A program made the translations under genes and the position numbers. From NCBI GenBank assembly GCA_913042885.1, contig CAJWLW010000024.1, positions 1 to 31,246 on the forward strand: a stretch of DNA of 31,246 nucleotides, given 5' to 3'. The stretch's first letter is position 1, and the number at the start of each line of letters is the position of its first letter. Origin of the DNA: an uncultured Lentisphaeria bacterium. GTDB lineage: Bacteria > Verrucomicrobiota > Lentisphaeria > JABSQK01 > CAJWLW01. The notes under the pieces are model-generated. The model saw nothing but the letters and a program-made list of their open reading frames with translations. It was not told where the DNA came from and searched no databases. This document shows, piece after piece, positions 24,021-31,246 of this stretch.

Positions 24021-26378
24021 GTGAAGAGCAGCACACTGAAGATCAAGAACGAGACACTGACGAAACTGGATCACTACGTATTGACGCGCGGTGTGCCCCT
24101 GCCGCGGGGAGCGGTACAGGATGCGAAGGGCACATCGGTCAGGGATGCCAAGGGGAAAGTGCTGCCGAGCGAATGCAAGGTCCTGCAGCACCGGCCCGAC
24201 GGCAGCGTTGAGTGGATGCTAATGGATATTCTGCTCAAGCTTGCCGGCGAGGAGGCGACGACGATAACCGTCAGTCCCAAACCCGCGCGGCAACCCGCCG
24301 TGACCAATCCCGTAGTCCTGCGGAAGAAGGGGCAGCTGGTAACCATCTCCAACGGCGTCAGTAAAATCACCGTGAACGGTTCGGGCGGGTCCCTGATCCA
24401 CGAGCTGGTCATCGACGGGAAGACCATCGTCGACCAGTCGACTCTCGTGGACCTTCACGTCGTGGACGGTGGCGGGAAGATCCATCGTGCCAGCCTGAGC
24501 GGCGCGTACAGCGTGACCGTGGTGCATCAAAATCGATTGCGCACCGAGATTAAAGTGGCAGGCAAGCACGCCGCACGTGACGAGACGACATTCATGGACT
24601 TTGCACTGCGCTTCACCATCACGGCGGGCAGTCCGGACATCAAGATGGAGCACACCTTCTATTGCCGGGAACCGAGCGAAGACCGGATTCACGTTCGTTC
24701 CATGTGCCTGGTCATGCCGACGCTGATGGATCGTGGCGCGACGAAGCTTCTGGGCCAGCGGCATCACGGCGAGGACATGTCGCATCGCAACCTCAAGGTC
24801 GAGGAGAATGTCGAGATCGTCGCGAGCAGTGTCGGTGACATAGACAATTACGCCCAGAACTTCGAGGGTGCAGCTGTCGCGCATCCGTCCGCGGGCGGCG
24901 AGGTTTTCATCCGCAACGTGGACAGCCTCAGGGAAGATTGGACCGAGTACCCGGTTCAAATGCGGCCCGATTACACGGGTGGATTCCGGGCCCACTCGTG
25001 GGTCGGCGCGCAACGTTCCGTGACACCGATAATCGGCTGGCGGGAAAAAGGCTTCACGGTCGCCACGGCATTCGAGCATTTTCGCCAGCTCCATCCAAAA
25101 TCCATCGCCATTGATGAAAACGTCATCACCTACTCGATCTGGCCGGGGTGGTCCCACCCGATGGTGGTTGTCCAGGGGGTCAGCAAGAGTCACATCATCT
25201 GGTTGACGGGTGCGGCCAAAGCGATGACTATGAACCAGGTTTCCGATGTGCAGGGTCGCTGGGAATACGGCTACGTGGAACCGGTCGATGTCTCCTTCGA
25301 TCCCGCCTGGCCGGCCTTCTGTGAAGTGTTGGACTGCCAGCATTTCCTCAAGTACCAACCCGAGAAATATTCATTGCTCGAAAACCTCCTCGAGCCGGCA
25401 TCGCAAGCGGGAAACCCGAATCGACATTCCTATGACCGCCAGTCGGCGATCGGCATGTTTCACTTCGCCGACCTGGTCAATGCCGAGGGAACGCAGTGCG
25501 AGAATAACGAGGACGACTGCCAGGTCCTCTTTCCGCTGCAGCATTTCCTGCGGACCGGTCACACGTATGCCTGGGATTTCGGGAAAGAGGCGGCTCGGCA
25601 CTACATGGAAGTGGACTTCTGCGAGTGGAGCACCCGCCCACGCCAACGGGGCGGGCTGATTCCGCATACCTCGCAACACTTCATCGGCAACGTCTACCCG
25701 AGTCACCAGTGGGTCGAGGGCCTGCTCGCTTATTATTACCTGAGCGGCGACGAGCGCGCCCGCCACGCCGTGGTCAGCGTCGGCGATAATCATGTGTGGT
25801 GGGCAGCCAACAAGCTCGACTGCTTTTCTGACGGGCGCGAGGCCGGCATGCCGCTCGTCAACCTGGCGCTGGTCTACGGGCTGACGCGCGACAAGAAATA
25901 CATCAAGGCGGCAAGGCAAATCATCGACGGCTTTGTTCTCAAATGCGTGAAGAAGCACGGGTCATTCAAATACCCCTACCCGCAGAGCAAAAGGAAACAC
26001 CCGGAAAAGCTGTTTACCGGCTACGGCGACTGGTCTACCTTTTCGGGACTCTTCCGGCTGTGGCAGCAGACGGGCGACGAGGACTTTCGCGCGCTGGCGG
26101 TGAAGCTGACCGAGCAGGCATTTTATCCCGGGTCAATCCCCGTCAACGACGATCGACAAATGGACTTTTTCTCGATCTGGGCGCTGGCCGTCATGACCGG
26201 CGACACGGACGCCGCCATCAAGCGCGTTGAGCCCGCAATCCCGATGTTCCTGCGACGGGGCGGCAACGCCGTGCGGCGTTTGCATTTCTTGAAAATACTC
26301 GATGAGCGCGGCATGATTGACGAAAAGTGTGTCGGCCATCGACCCGGAGATATCCCATGGGAACGGCATCCGGATTGA
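24021..26378 (+). CDS. PL26/YetA-like exo-rhamnogalacturonan lyase family protein
   Basis: The protein has 785 residues from a GTG start with GGGGA upstream; no nearby ATG is in frame. The N-terminus (HYVLTRGVPLPRGAV, then HRPDGSVEWMLMDILL) is the RIFT-type barrel opening typical of the PcRGLX/YetA family. A central beta-sandwich follows to about residue 430 (DFALRFTITAGSPDIKMEHTF, RAHSWVGAQRSVTPIIGWR). The last 350 residues form an (alpha/alpha) toroid with HTSQHFIGNVYPSHQWVEGL, DGREAGMPLVNLALVYGL and FTGYGDWSTFSGLFRLW. Characterised members cleave rhamnogalacturonan I from the chain end, releasing an unsaturated disaccharide. No signal peptide is seen, as in Bacillus YetA, so it likely acts on imported oligosaccharides. 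It is the only plus-strand gene and converges on the 880-residue hydrolase with a 28-bp gap. The family assignment is by motif and length, not by search. Confidence 0.75.
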   Translation: MKSSTLKIKNETLTKLDHYVLTRGVPLPRGAVQDAKGTSVRDAKGKVLPSECKVLQHRPDGSVEWMLMDILLKLAGEEATTITVSPKPARQPAVTNPVVLRKKGQLVTISNGVSKITVNGSGGSLIHELVIDGKTIVDQSTLVDLHVVDGGGKIHRASLSGAYSVTVVHQNRLRTEIKVAGKHAARDETTFMDFALRFTITAGSPDIKMEHTFYCREPSEDRIHVRSMCLVMPTLMDRGATKLLGQRHHGEDMSHRNLKVEENVEIVASSVGDIDNYAQNFEGAAVAHPSAGGEVFIRNVDSLREDWTEYPVQMRPDYTGGFRAHSWVGAQRSVTPIIGWREKGFTVATAFEHFRQLHPKSIAIDENVITYSIWPGWSHPMVVVQGVSKSHIIWLTGAAKAMTMNQVSDVQGRWEYGYVEPVDVSFDPAWPAFCEVLDCQHFLKYQPEKYSLLENLLEPASQAGNPNRHSYDRQSAIGMFHFADLVNAEGTQCENNEDDCQVLFPLQHFLRTGHTYAWDFGKEAARHYMEVDFCEWSTRPRQRGGLIPHTSQHFIGNVYPSHQWVEGLLAYYYLSGDERARHAVVSVGDNHVWWAANKLDCFSDGREAGMPLVNLALVYGLTRDKKYIKAARQIIDGFVLKCVKKHGSFKYPYPQSKRKHPEKLFTGYGDWSTFSGLFRLWQQTGDEDFRALAVKLTEQAFYPGSIPVNDDRQMDFFSIWALAVMTGDTDAAIKRVEPAIPMFLRRGGNAVRRLHFLKILDERGMIDEKCVGHRPGDIPWERHPD

Positions 26379-26406
26379 TGTTTTTCAGGTGCCGCGAGGA
26401 ATCAAG

Positions 26407-29049
26407 CTAGGCTTCCGTGGGCAACACCAGCACCAGGTAGTCGTCGTCTGATTCCGGCATGTCGATGACGCTCGACCCGTGGATGGTTTCGGTTCGCACA
26501 CAGCGTTTTTCATTCAGCGAAAAGACCTGGCACAGCAACGGCTGCGCCGGGAGGTTCTGCAGATCGATCGTGCATGCAGCCGGCTCCGGCATCCGGTGGA
26601 AGTTGCCGGCGAGATAGACGTGACCGTCACGGACGATGTGGTTCGTGCAGTTATAAAAGTAGGCGATCAGCGTCTGCCGGTCTGCAGACCACAGGTAGCT
26701 CGCCCGATAGTCCGCTGAAACACGCAACGGCCCGGATGACAGAACATCGTCGGGCAACGTCGGTGCCGTGTAGGATTCGGTCGCATCGAGCATCGTGACA
26801 CCGGCAGGCTCCGGGTCGCCCGGTTGCACGTAACTGGTCATCAGCGGCAGTGCCGAAAAGAACGCCTCGTATTTCTCCAACACCAGGCGGCCGTCGAAAC
26901 CATCCGGCCCGCTCCCGACATTCGTGCCATCGACCCGGATCGCGACCGGTGCCTGGAGGAACGCCTGCGACCAGTCGACGGCGTCGCGAACCTGCCGGAA
27001 CACAATCCGTTCGTCTTCGGCATGTTGCTCGCCCCAGGTGATCAGCAGCGGTATACGATGGACCAGCCCGATATAGAGATTATCGCGCAGCCGCCGACGA
27101 TAGTGCCCGGTACCGCACCAGGTATCCTCCTGGCCCATGAACCGTTTGTACAGATGCGGGCACGGCCAGCTGCCTTCGCCCATGAAGTAGTCTCCGAGCT
27201 GCAGGAACTTGAGCTCGATGGCGAGATCGAGTTCCGGCTTCAGTTCCATACCCATCCAGTACATGCGGCTGCCTGCCAGCTCCGCTTCCCAGGCGACGTC
27301 GGTCCGGCAGCCCTCGGGGAAGCCGGCCGTCCACTCATGGACGATCCACGCCGCCCGGTGTGCGTCCGGCAGATCGAAGAGGCGGTGGATCGGTTCGATT
27401 ATGTAGATGTGGTTCGGCATCTGTTTCTGCATGAAACGATACGCGTCATTGACCCGCTCCGGGCCGGCGGCAATGTCACCCTCGCCAGAGGTCGAGACGC
27501 AGAAGAGTGCCGTTTCGTCGCGGTACATGTCGGCGAAATCCTGCAGGTACCCATGAAAGAGTTCATCGAACCGCGACCCGTTACCGGGGTGCGTCCAGTC
27601 CTCGTCCTTAAAGCCCGCCTCGAGATACTGGCGCAGCACTGGTGTCTGATTTCCCTGCGTCTGACTGGTGCCGTATGGGTAGTGGGAAACGGCCTGCTCC
27701 AGAACGAGGCCGTGGCGCGCCGCCACCCGCATGACCAGCGCCAGCTGCTCTGCAGCGCGGGGTATGATGTGCCCGCAAGCGTCTAACTTTTCCCAGATGC
27801 CCCAACCGACGAGCAGGTGAATCAGATCCCAGCCGCACGACTGCAGGTATTCGAAGCGCCAGGTCAATTCCGCCTCGGTCATCGCGTCCCAGTAATGCCA
27901 GTGCTCAGCGTCCGGATTAGCGTCCAGCTCGGCCTGTCCCTGCACCAGTGTTTCTTCCGGCGTACCGATGTCACGGACAAATGCCATGTCCGCGGCAGAG
28001 CCGCTGAGCGGCCCCTGCACCTTGCCGTCCCGGACCAGGCTGTGAGCGTCCGATTCATAGCTCAGGAAAATGCCGTCCGTCACCCGGAGCACGAGGGTGC
28101 TCGTCGCGTCAATGGCACCGGAGGCTGTCAGTTCCGCCTCGTATTCACCCACCGGCAAGTCGGTAAAGGACCCGCTCCACACACCGTCGGCCGCAATCAG
28201 CTCGGCGACGTGGTCCCCTGACCTGGCCGTCACCTGCACCGTCTGAGGATCCGGGATCTGTCCGTCCGCGTCAATGACAACAGCCGAGATCGGCATGCCC
28301 GTTTTTTCGACATTCTGTGCCGTTCGCACGACCGGCAGACAGGGCACCAGCGCCGCGTGACCCGCCATCGATGCGGCAAAAGTGATGGCTGCTTCGGCTT
28401 CGGGCGTTTCCGTCCACAGGCCGACTGCTATATGCACCGCCGCGAAGTGGAGCGCGTAACCTTTGGCTGCCATGGCGGCAGCCAGATCCAACGTCACGGA
28501 GCCCGGCTCGGTGTGCCAGTTACTGGCCAGCAGGGGCGGACCAGTCCGGCTCTTGATCAGCACACATACCTGCCACTGCGCGGTGGCGTCGCTGACCGTG
28601 ACACTCAGAATCGGATGCTGGTCAAGGTTGACCTGCAGCTCGGGCAACGCCACAACTTCCCGCTGCCGTGCCGAGCGCTTTTCGAACGTCAGTTCGGAAC
28701 CGGCATACTGCAGCGGATTGGCCGGATCACTGAACCAGTCGCTGACCCGCGCCTCGCCGGTGAGCTCGAGATTGCCGGCGGCTTCATACGCCAGAACAGT
28801 ACGATTGGGCGTCGCAGCCCAGCGCATGGCACGATTGAACGTCCGCGACTGCCCGAGAAAAGCGCAATACTCCGGCTCCGTTTGCCGTCCAGGTATACGC
28901 GGTTCATGGTAGACTTCATCGGCGTGCCCCCCGAGCGCGAAGTCCGGGCGCTCCGTTGAAGCGGTACCGTCATCCCACTGCACGGTGCCCCATGAGCCAA
29001 TGCCGGCAGCCCGGCGATTCTCCGACTCATTTGTTTCATCATCACTCAT
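26407..29049 (-). CDS. Large putative glycosidase with clan GH-A-like barrel
   Basis: The protein has 880 residues from the ATG at 29049 (AAGGA 7 nt upstream); a GTG at 29121 is in frame but less supported. There is no signal peptide. The N-terminal 230 residues are beta-rich and repeat-poor (WGTVQWDDGTASTERPDFAL). An Ig-like domain spans about 245-325 (MPISAVVIDADGQIP, DLPVGEYEAELTASG). A (beta/alpha)8-like core follows at about 380-720: WRFEYLQSCGWDLIHLLVGW, ETALFCVSTSGEGDI with Glu523, NHIYIIEPIHRLF, YFMGEGSWP with Glu625 and LLITWGEQHAEDER. The C-terminus is beta-rich. Two barrel-strand Glu residues would suit a retaining mechanism, but their pairing is a guess. I do not recognise the family. 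It is separated from the next gene upstream by a domain relic. Confidence 0.65.
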   Translation of the reverse strand: MSDDETNESENRRAAGIGSWGTVQWDDGTASTERPDFALGGHADEVYHEPRIPGRQTEPEYCAFLGQSRTFNRAMRWAATPNRTVLAYEAAGNLELTGEARVSDWFSDPANPLQYAGSELTFEKRSARQREVVALPELQVNLDQHPILSVTVSDATAQWQVCVLIKSRTGPPLLASNWHTEPGSVTLDLAAAMAAKGYALHFAAVHIAVGLWTETPEAEAAITFAASMAGHAALVPCLPVVRTAQNVEKTGMPISAVVIDADGQIPDPQTVQVTARSGDHVAELIAADGVWSGSFTDLPVGEYEAELTASGAIDATSTLVLRVTDGIFLSYESDAHSLVRDGKVQGPLSGSAADMAFVRDIGTPEETLVQGQAELDANPDAEHWHYWDAMTEAELTWRFEYLQSCGWDLIHLLVGWGIWEKLDACGHIIPRAAEQLALVMRVAARHGLVLEQAVSHYPYGTSQTQGNQTPVLRQYLEAGFKDEDWTHPGNGSRFDELFHGYLQDFADMYRDETALFCVSTSGEGDIAAGPERVNDAYRFMQKQMPNHIYIIEPIHRLFDLPDAHRAAWIVHEWTAGFPEGCRTDVAWEAELAGSRMYWMGMELKPELDLAIELKFLQLGDYFMGEGSWPCPHLYKRFMGQEDTWCGTGHYRRRLRDNLYIGLVHRIPLLITWGEQHAEDERIVFRQVRDAVDWSQAFLQAPVAIRVDGTNVGSGPDGFDGRLVLEKYEAFFSALPLMTSYVQPGDPEPAGVTMLDATESYTAPTLPDDVLSSGPLRVSADYRASYLWSADRQTLIAYFYNCTNHIVRDGHVYLAGNFHRMPEPAACTIDLQNLPAQPLLCQVFSLNEKRCVRTETIHGSSVIDMPESDDDYLVLVLPTEA

Positions 29050-29139
29050 GTCGATTCCTTCACGTTTCTGTAGGGCTTCAAAGTAGTGCGGCTCTCCGTT
29101 CGCGCCAAGTAGGACGGACACGGAGAGCCGCCCTGCTGG

Positions 29140-29247
29140 TTACGCCTCCAGCACCCGGATTTCGTAAATGCCCGCTTCCTTGTCTTCGTGGAGCTGCGCG
29201 AGAATTCCGAGAGCGCTGGTGGTTGGACGAGCATCGATCTGCAGATC
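29140..29247 (-). pseudogene. Relic of a GH127-type C-terminal galactose-binding-like domain
   Basis: A 35-codon open stretch ending in TAA at 29142-29140 reads RPTTSALGILAQLHED then KEAGIYEIRVLEA. It matches the last residues of GH127 copy A (VTTTALRVVAQLKEG then KEGGIYEIRVLET) with about 20 of 27 positions identical, and the DNA is also similar. There is no start codon or upstream domain: the stretch begins where the edge-cut hydrolase gene ends (stop 29248-29246). It is therefore the tail of a deleted third copy of this domain, or of a domain once fused to the neighbouring hydrolase. Confidence 0.75.
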
Positions 29248-31246
29248 ACACCGACGACGGTGTCCCGGTGATCCGGTAGATCGTGTAGGGTTCCGTTCTC
29301 AGCGTCCCGCGGGCATCCTCGGGTGTGGCGGATTCGCCGGAAATGCGCTCGACGCGAGCGCTGTCCGGCAGCTCATAATCGAACGCCGCGTAGGCGAACA
29401 GAGCGCGACCGGCCTCCGCCTGCCACTCGACCCCGCGGTCGTCGGGCAGCAACCGGCGGGTCTCCATCAACGACTTGACCTGGTTGAAGGTATGGTAGTA
29501 GCTTGTCATCGCATCGAGGTTGCTCGGCCACTGGTCAACGATATCGTCTTCGTGTTCGCCGAGCATGAGCAGCGAGTAATTGGCCAGCGCGCGAAAACAC
29601 TGCTCCTTCACCTGCTGCTCTGTCCGGCTCGGATGTATGTGTACCATTGGCAGTGTGCCGATCAGCATGTCCTCGTGGCCGACCCACCAGGACCAGTCGT
29701 TCTGACCGGCTACGGCATGCGTCGCGGCGGGGTTGTCCGTGATGTTGTCGCCCATGCCGAAACGACCGACGCCCATGGGACCGATTCCTTCATTGGATAT
29801 CGCCTTGACGCCCATCTTGTTGAGGCCACCGATGAAACGGGCGACGCCCGCGGTATTGGGCTGCATCCCGGCCTGGTAATCGACGCCCATCATCGCGAAA
29901 TTCCCGATCGAGTCGAAGAAGACATAGTCGAGCCCGTGCCGTTTCCATTCCGCAAACGACTCCAGCAGCCAGTCACAGGCGGTGTTCCAGTTGAGGCCCC
30001 AGGTGACATTGATGATCGGGCCGCCCGAGTGAGGCCGCGTGTTGACGGCACGACACGCGAACTCGGGATGCTCCTTGAAAATCGGCGCATTCGGCGAGAG
30101 CTGCCCACCGACCCATTGGCCGACCTCCAGCCCGGCAGCCTTACCCGCCGCGTAGAACGCTTCCCACGCCTCCCAGCCGCCCCAGAATTCGGCCATTCGA
30201 TAGTGCCAGCAATTGCAGGTGGAGCTGGTCACCAGGTCACCGTGAATCCCGCTCTGCAATTTGTACGTATAGCCGTTTTCCGATATATCTGATTCACCCA
30301 TCGGCTCAGGGAACACGCGGCGCACACCGGCCGCTGCGAGGGCCGGCAGGTGTTCCGCCCAACCGGCCAGCGCGTTCTCCGGGGCATACGGTTTGCCCGC
30401 GATATATATCAGCAGCTTGCCGTCGTCGTCAAGCTCCGGCCGGTAGGCCAGCCCACACTCGGGCAGGAGATAAGGCGTGTTGACATCGAACGCGGCGCGC
30501 ACCACCCCCTGCGCATGCTGCAGGGCCCGCAGCCAGCGGTCATGCATCAGATGCGCCTGCGCGCCCTCGGGCGGGGGCGGCGCCAGGAGGATGCATTTGC
30601 GCGGGAACGTCAGGTCCTGCCCCAGGGGCTGCAGACACTTGTCGAGCACGAAGACGACGTCCTCGCCTTTGTTCTTTTGGATCATGGAATGCACGTCCAC
30701 GAACTCCGGCCAGTAGCCGAGCAGGGAGCCTGCGGGCCCATACTGGAAATCGAAGCACTGCATGGGGCTGTAGCGTGAACTGAACTGGAACGACACGCCG
30801 TGCGGGTTACCCGCCTGCCCTAATTGCCGCCAGCAGGTCGTGGTAAAGTCGGTGTCCGTTTCACAATGGTACACGGGCGGGTTCACCTGCCCCTGGCTCA
30901 GGAGCGTATTCCCCGAGGCGTTCCCACCCAGCTCCCAGGTCGCCGTCATGGTGATCTGGTGGATCGACCGCTGATCGCTGCGGAAGCTCAAGGCGTAGGA
31001 GAAACCGTCGTACTGCACCCCGTCCAGGGTAAGCTGTTCGGGCTTGAGCCGCCATTCGACGGTATCCTCGAAGGGCCCGCCTTCGACCCGCGGCCAGGCC
31101 AGCTGACTGTCGTACTCGTCGCGATATTCCCCGAACAGTCCCTGCCTGCCGAAGGCGGTGGTCAGCAGCACGACATCGGCACCGTCGGTTTGCACGTCAT
31201 CGAGGCGGAATGAGTCGTACCGAATGCCATCCGGCGTCATGATGTC
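29246..31246 (-). CDS. Putative TIM-barrel glycoside hydrolase, N-terminus beyond right edge
   Basis: At least 666 residues are in the window and the frame is open through the right edge, so the ATG near 31240 is probably internal. The first 230 visible residues are beta-rich (VEWRLKPEQLTLDGVQYDGF, ITMTATWELGGN), like the N-terminal supersandwich of GH36- or GH31-type enzymes. From about residue 290 a barrel is visible: WAEHLPALAAAGVRRVFPEP, GLEVGQWVGGQLSPNAPIF, DYVFFDSIGNFAMMGVDY and MGVKAISNEGIGPMG. The Asp in FFDSIGN is where GH36/GH31-like barrels place the nucleophile, and the Glu in SNEGIG is another candidate. The end is YTIYRITGTPSSV. No family can be named safely. The stop abuts a domain relic, so the original C-terminus may have been longer. 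Confidence 0.65.
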   Translation of the reverse strand, partial: DIMTPDGIRYDSFRLDDVQTDGADVVLLTTAFGRQGLFGEYRDEYDSQLAWPRVEGGPFEDTVEWRLKPEQLTLDGVQYDGFSYALSFRSDQRSIHQITMTATWELGGNASGNTLLSQGQVNPPVYHCETDTDFTTTCWRQLGQAGNPHGVSFQFSSRYSPMQCFDFQYGPAGSLLGYWPEFVDVHSMIQKNKGEDVVFVLDKCLQPLGQDLTFPRKCILLAPPPPEGAQAHLMHDRWLRALQHAQGVVRAAFDVNTPYLLPECGLAYRPELDDDGKLLIYIAGKPYAPENALAGWAEHLPALAAAGVRRVFPEPMGESDISENGYTYKLQSGIHGDLVTSSTCNCWHYRMAEFWGGWEAWEAFYAAGKAAGLEVGQWVGGQLSPNAPIFKEHPEFACRAVNTRPHSGGPIINVTWGLNWNTACDWLLESFAEWKRHGLDYVFFDSIGNFAMMGVDYQAGMQPNTAGVARFIGGLNKMGVKAISNEGIGPMGVGRFGMGDNITDNPAATHAVAGQNDWSWWVGHEDMLIGTLPMVHIHPSRTEQQVKEQCFRALANYSLLMLGEHEDDIVDQWPSNLDAMTSYYHTFNQVKSLMETRRLLPDDRGVEWQAEAGRALFAYAAFDYELPDSARVERISGESATPEDARGTLRTEPYTIYRITGTPSSV

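Noticed and set aside
24219..25358. Open frame of 379 codons on the minus strand opposite the lyase
   Set aside because: The plus-strand product has a full-length family match and its own promoter-like sequence; the minus-strand translation shows no recognisable motif.
26379..26406. Possible bidirectional terminator between the convergent lyase and hydrolase genes
   Set aside because: The 28-bp gap has no inverted repeat long enough to form a stable hairpin, and the T-run present is not preceded by a stem.
1..31246. Search for CRISPR array, tRNA, rRNA, transposase, integrase and phage genes
   Set aside because: No regularly spaced repeats, no tRNA-like cloverleaf with CCA context and no recombinase motifs were seen by reading; three gene remnants are present without an insertion element beside them.

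Overview
The window is a GC-rich bacterial region, almost entirely coding, and it reads as a polysaccharide-utilisation and sugar-acid catabolism locus. Twenty of the 21 intact or edge-cut CDS calls, including the small ones, lie on the minus strand; only the lyase at 24021-26378 is on the plus strand. The best taxonomic clue is the prepilin-like protein at 967-1833. Its [14 protein letters not shown] start, the LPAL..AKE..KR..CM.NLRQIG..L..YA stretch and an H..GG-type tail resemble the very large prepilin-like families of the PVC group (Lentisphaerota, Kiritimatiellota, Verrucomicrobiota, Planctomycetota). Several large hydrolases of unassigned family fit the same picture. I favour a Lentisphaerota- or Kiritimatiellota-like organism, by inference only. 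There is no rRNA, tRNA, CRISPR array, transposase or phage gene.

Layout, right to left in the minus-strand reading direction. (a) 31246-26407: two large putative glycosidases, the first cut by the window edge. Between them lies a 35-codon relic of a galactose-binding-like domain that matches the C-termini of the GH127 enzymes 17-19 kb away. (b) 24021-26378, plus strand: a PL26/YetA-like exo-rhamnogalacturonan lyase relative, diverging from the catabolic operon across a roughly 190-bp promoter region. (c) 23834-15164, minus strand: a tightly packed operon of metallophosphoesterase, HpcH/HpaI aldolase, D-2-hydroxyacid dehydrogenase, truncated sulfatase, sugar isomerase/epimerase, Gfo/Idh/MocA oxidoreductase, SDR, second HpcH/HpaI aldolase, second SDR and a 3-hydroxyacyl-CoA-dehydrogenase-like enzyme. 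A frameshifted fragment that looks like a cyclase/kynurenine-formamidase family gene follows. (d) 14927-8160: a 690-residue helical-toroid protein and two tandem GH127 beta-L-arabinofuranosidase paralogues. (e) 7992-2133: an FGGY sugar kinase, an exported TIM-barrel hydrolase, a 35-residue hydrophobic ORF and a coupled lipoprotein with a glutamine-amidotransferase-like C-terminus. (f) 1833-1: the prepilin-like protein, a coupled 44-codon ORF and a secreted LamG-domain protein cut by the left edge.

Together the set fits breakdown of rhamnogalacturonan or arabinan-type pectic glycans. The lyase and arabinofuranosidases would release sugars. The SDRs, Gfo/Idh enzyme, isomerase and 3HCDH-like enzyme would oxidise or rearrange them. 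The two aldolases would split 2-keto-3-deoxy acids and the FGGY kinase would phosphorylate a ketose or related sugar. Most of the glycan-active enzymes lack visible signal peptides, so oligosaccharides are probably imported first, yet no transporter, regulator or sugar-acid dehydratase is present. Three decayed remnants point to recent gene loss at the locus.
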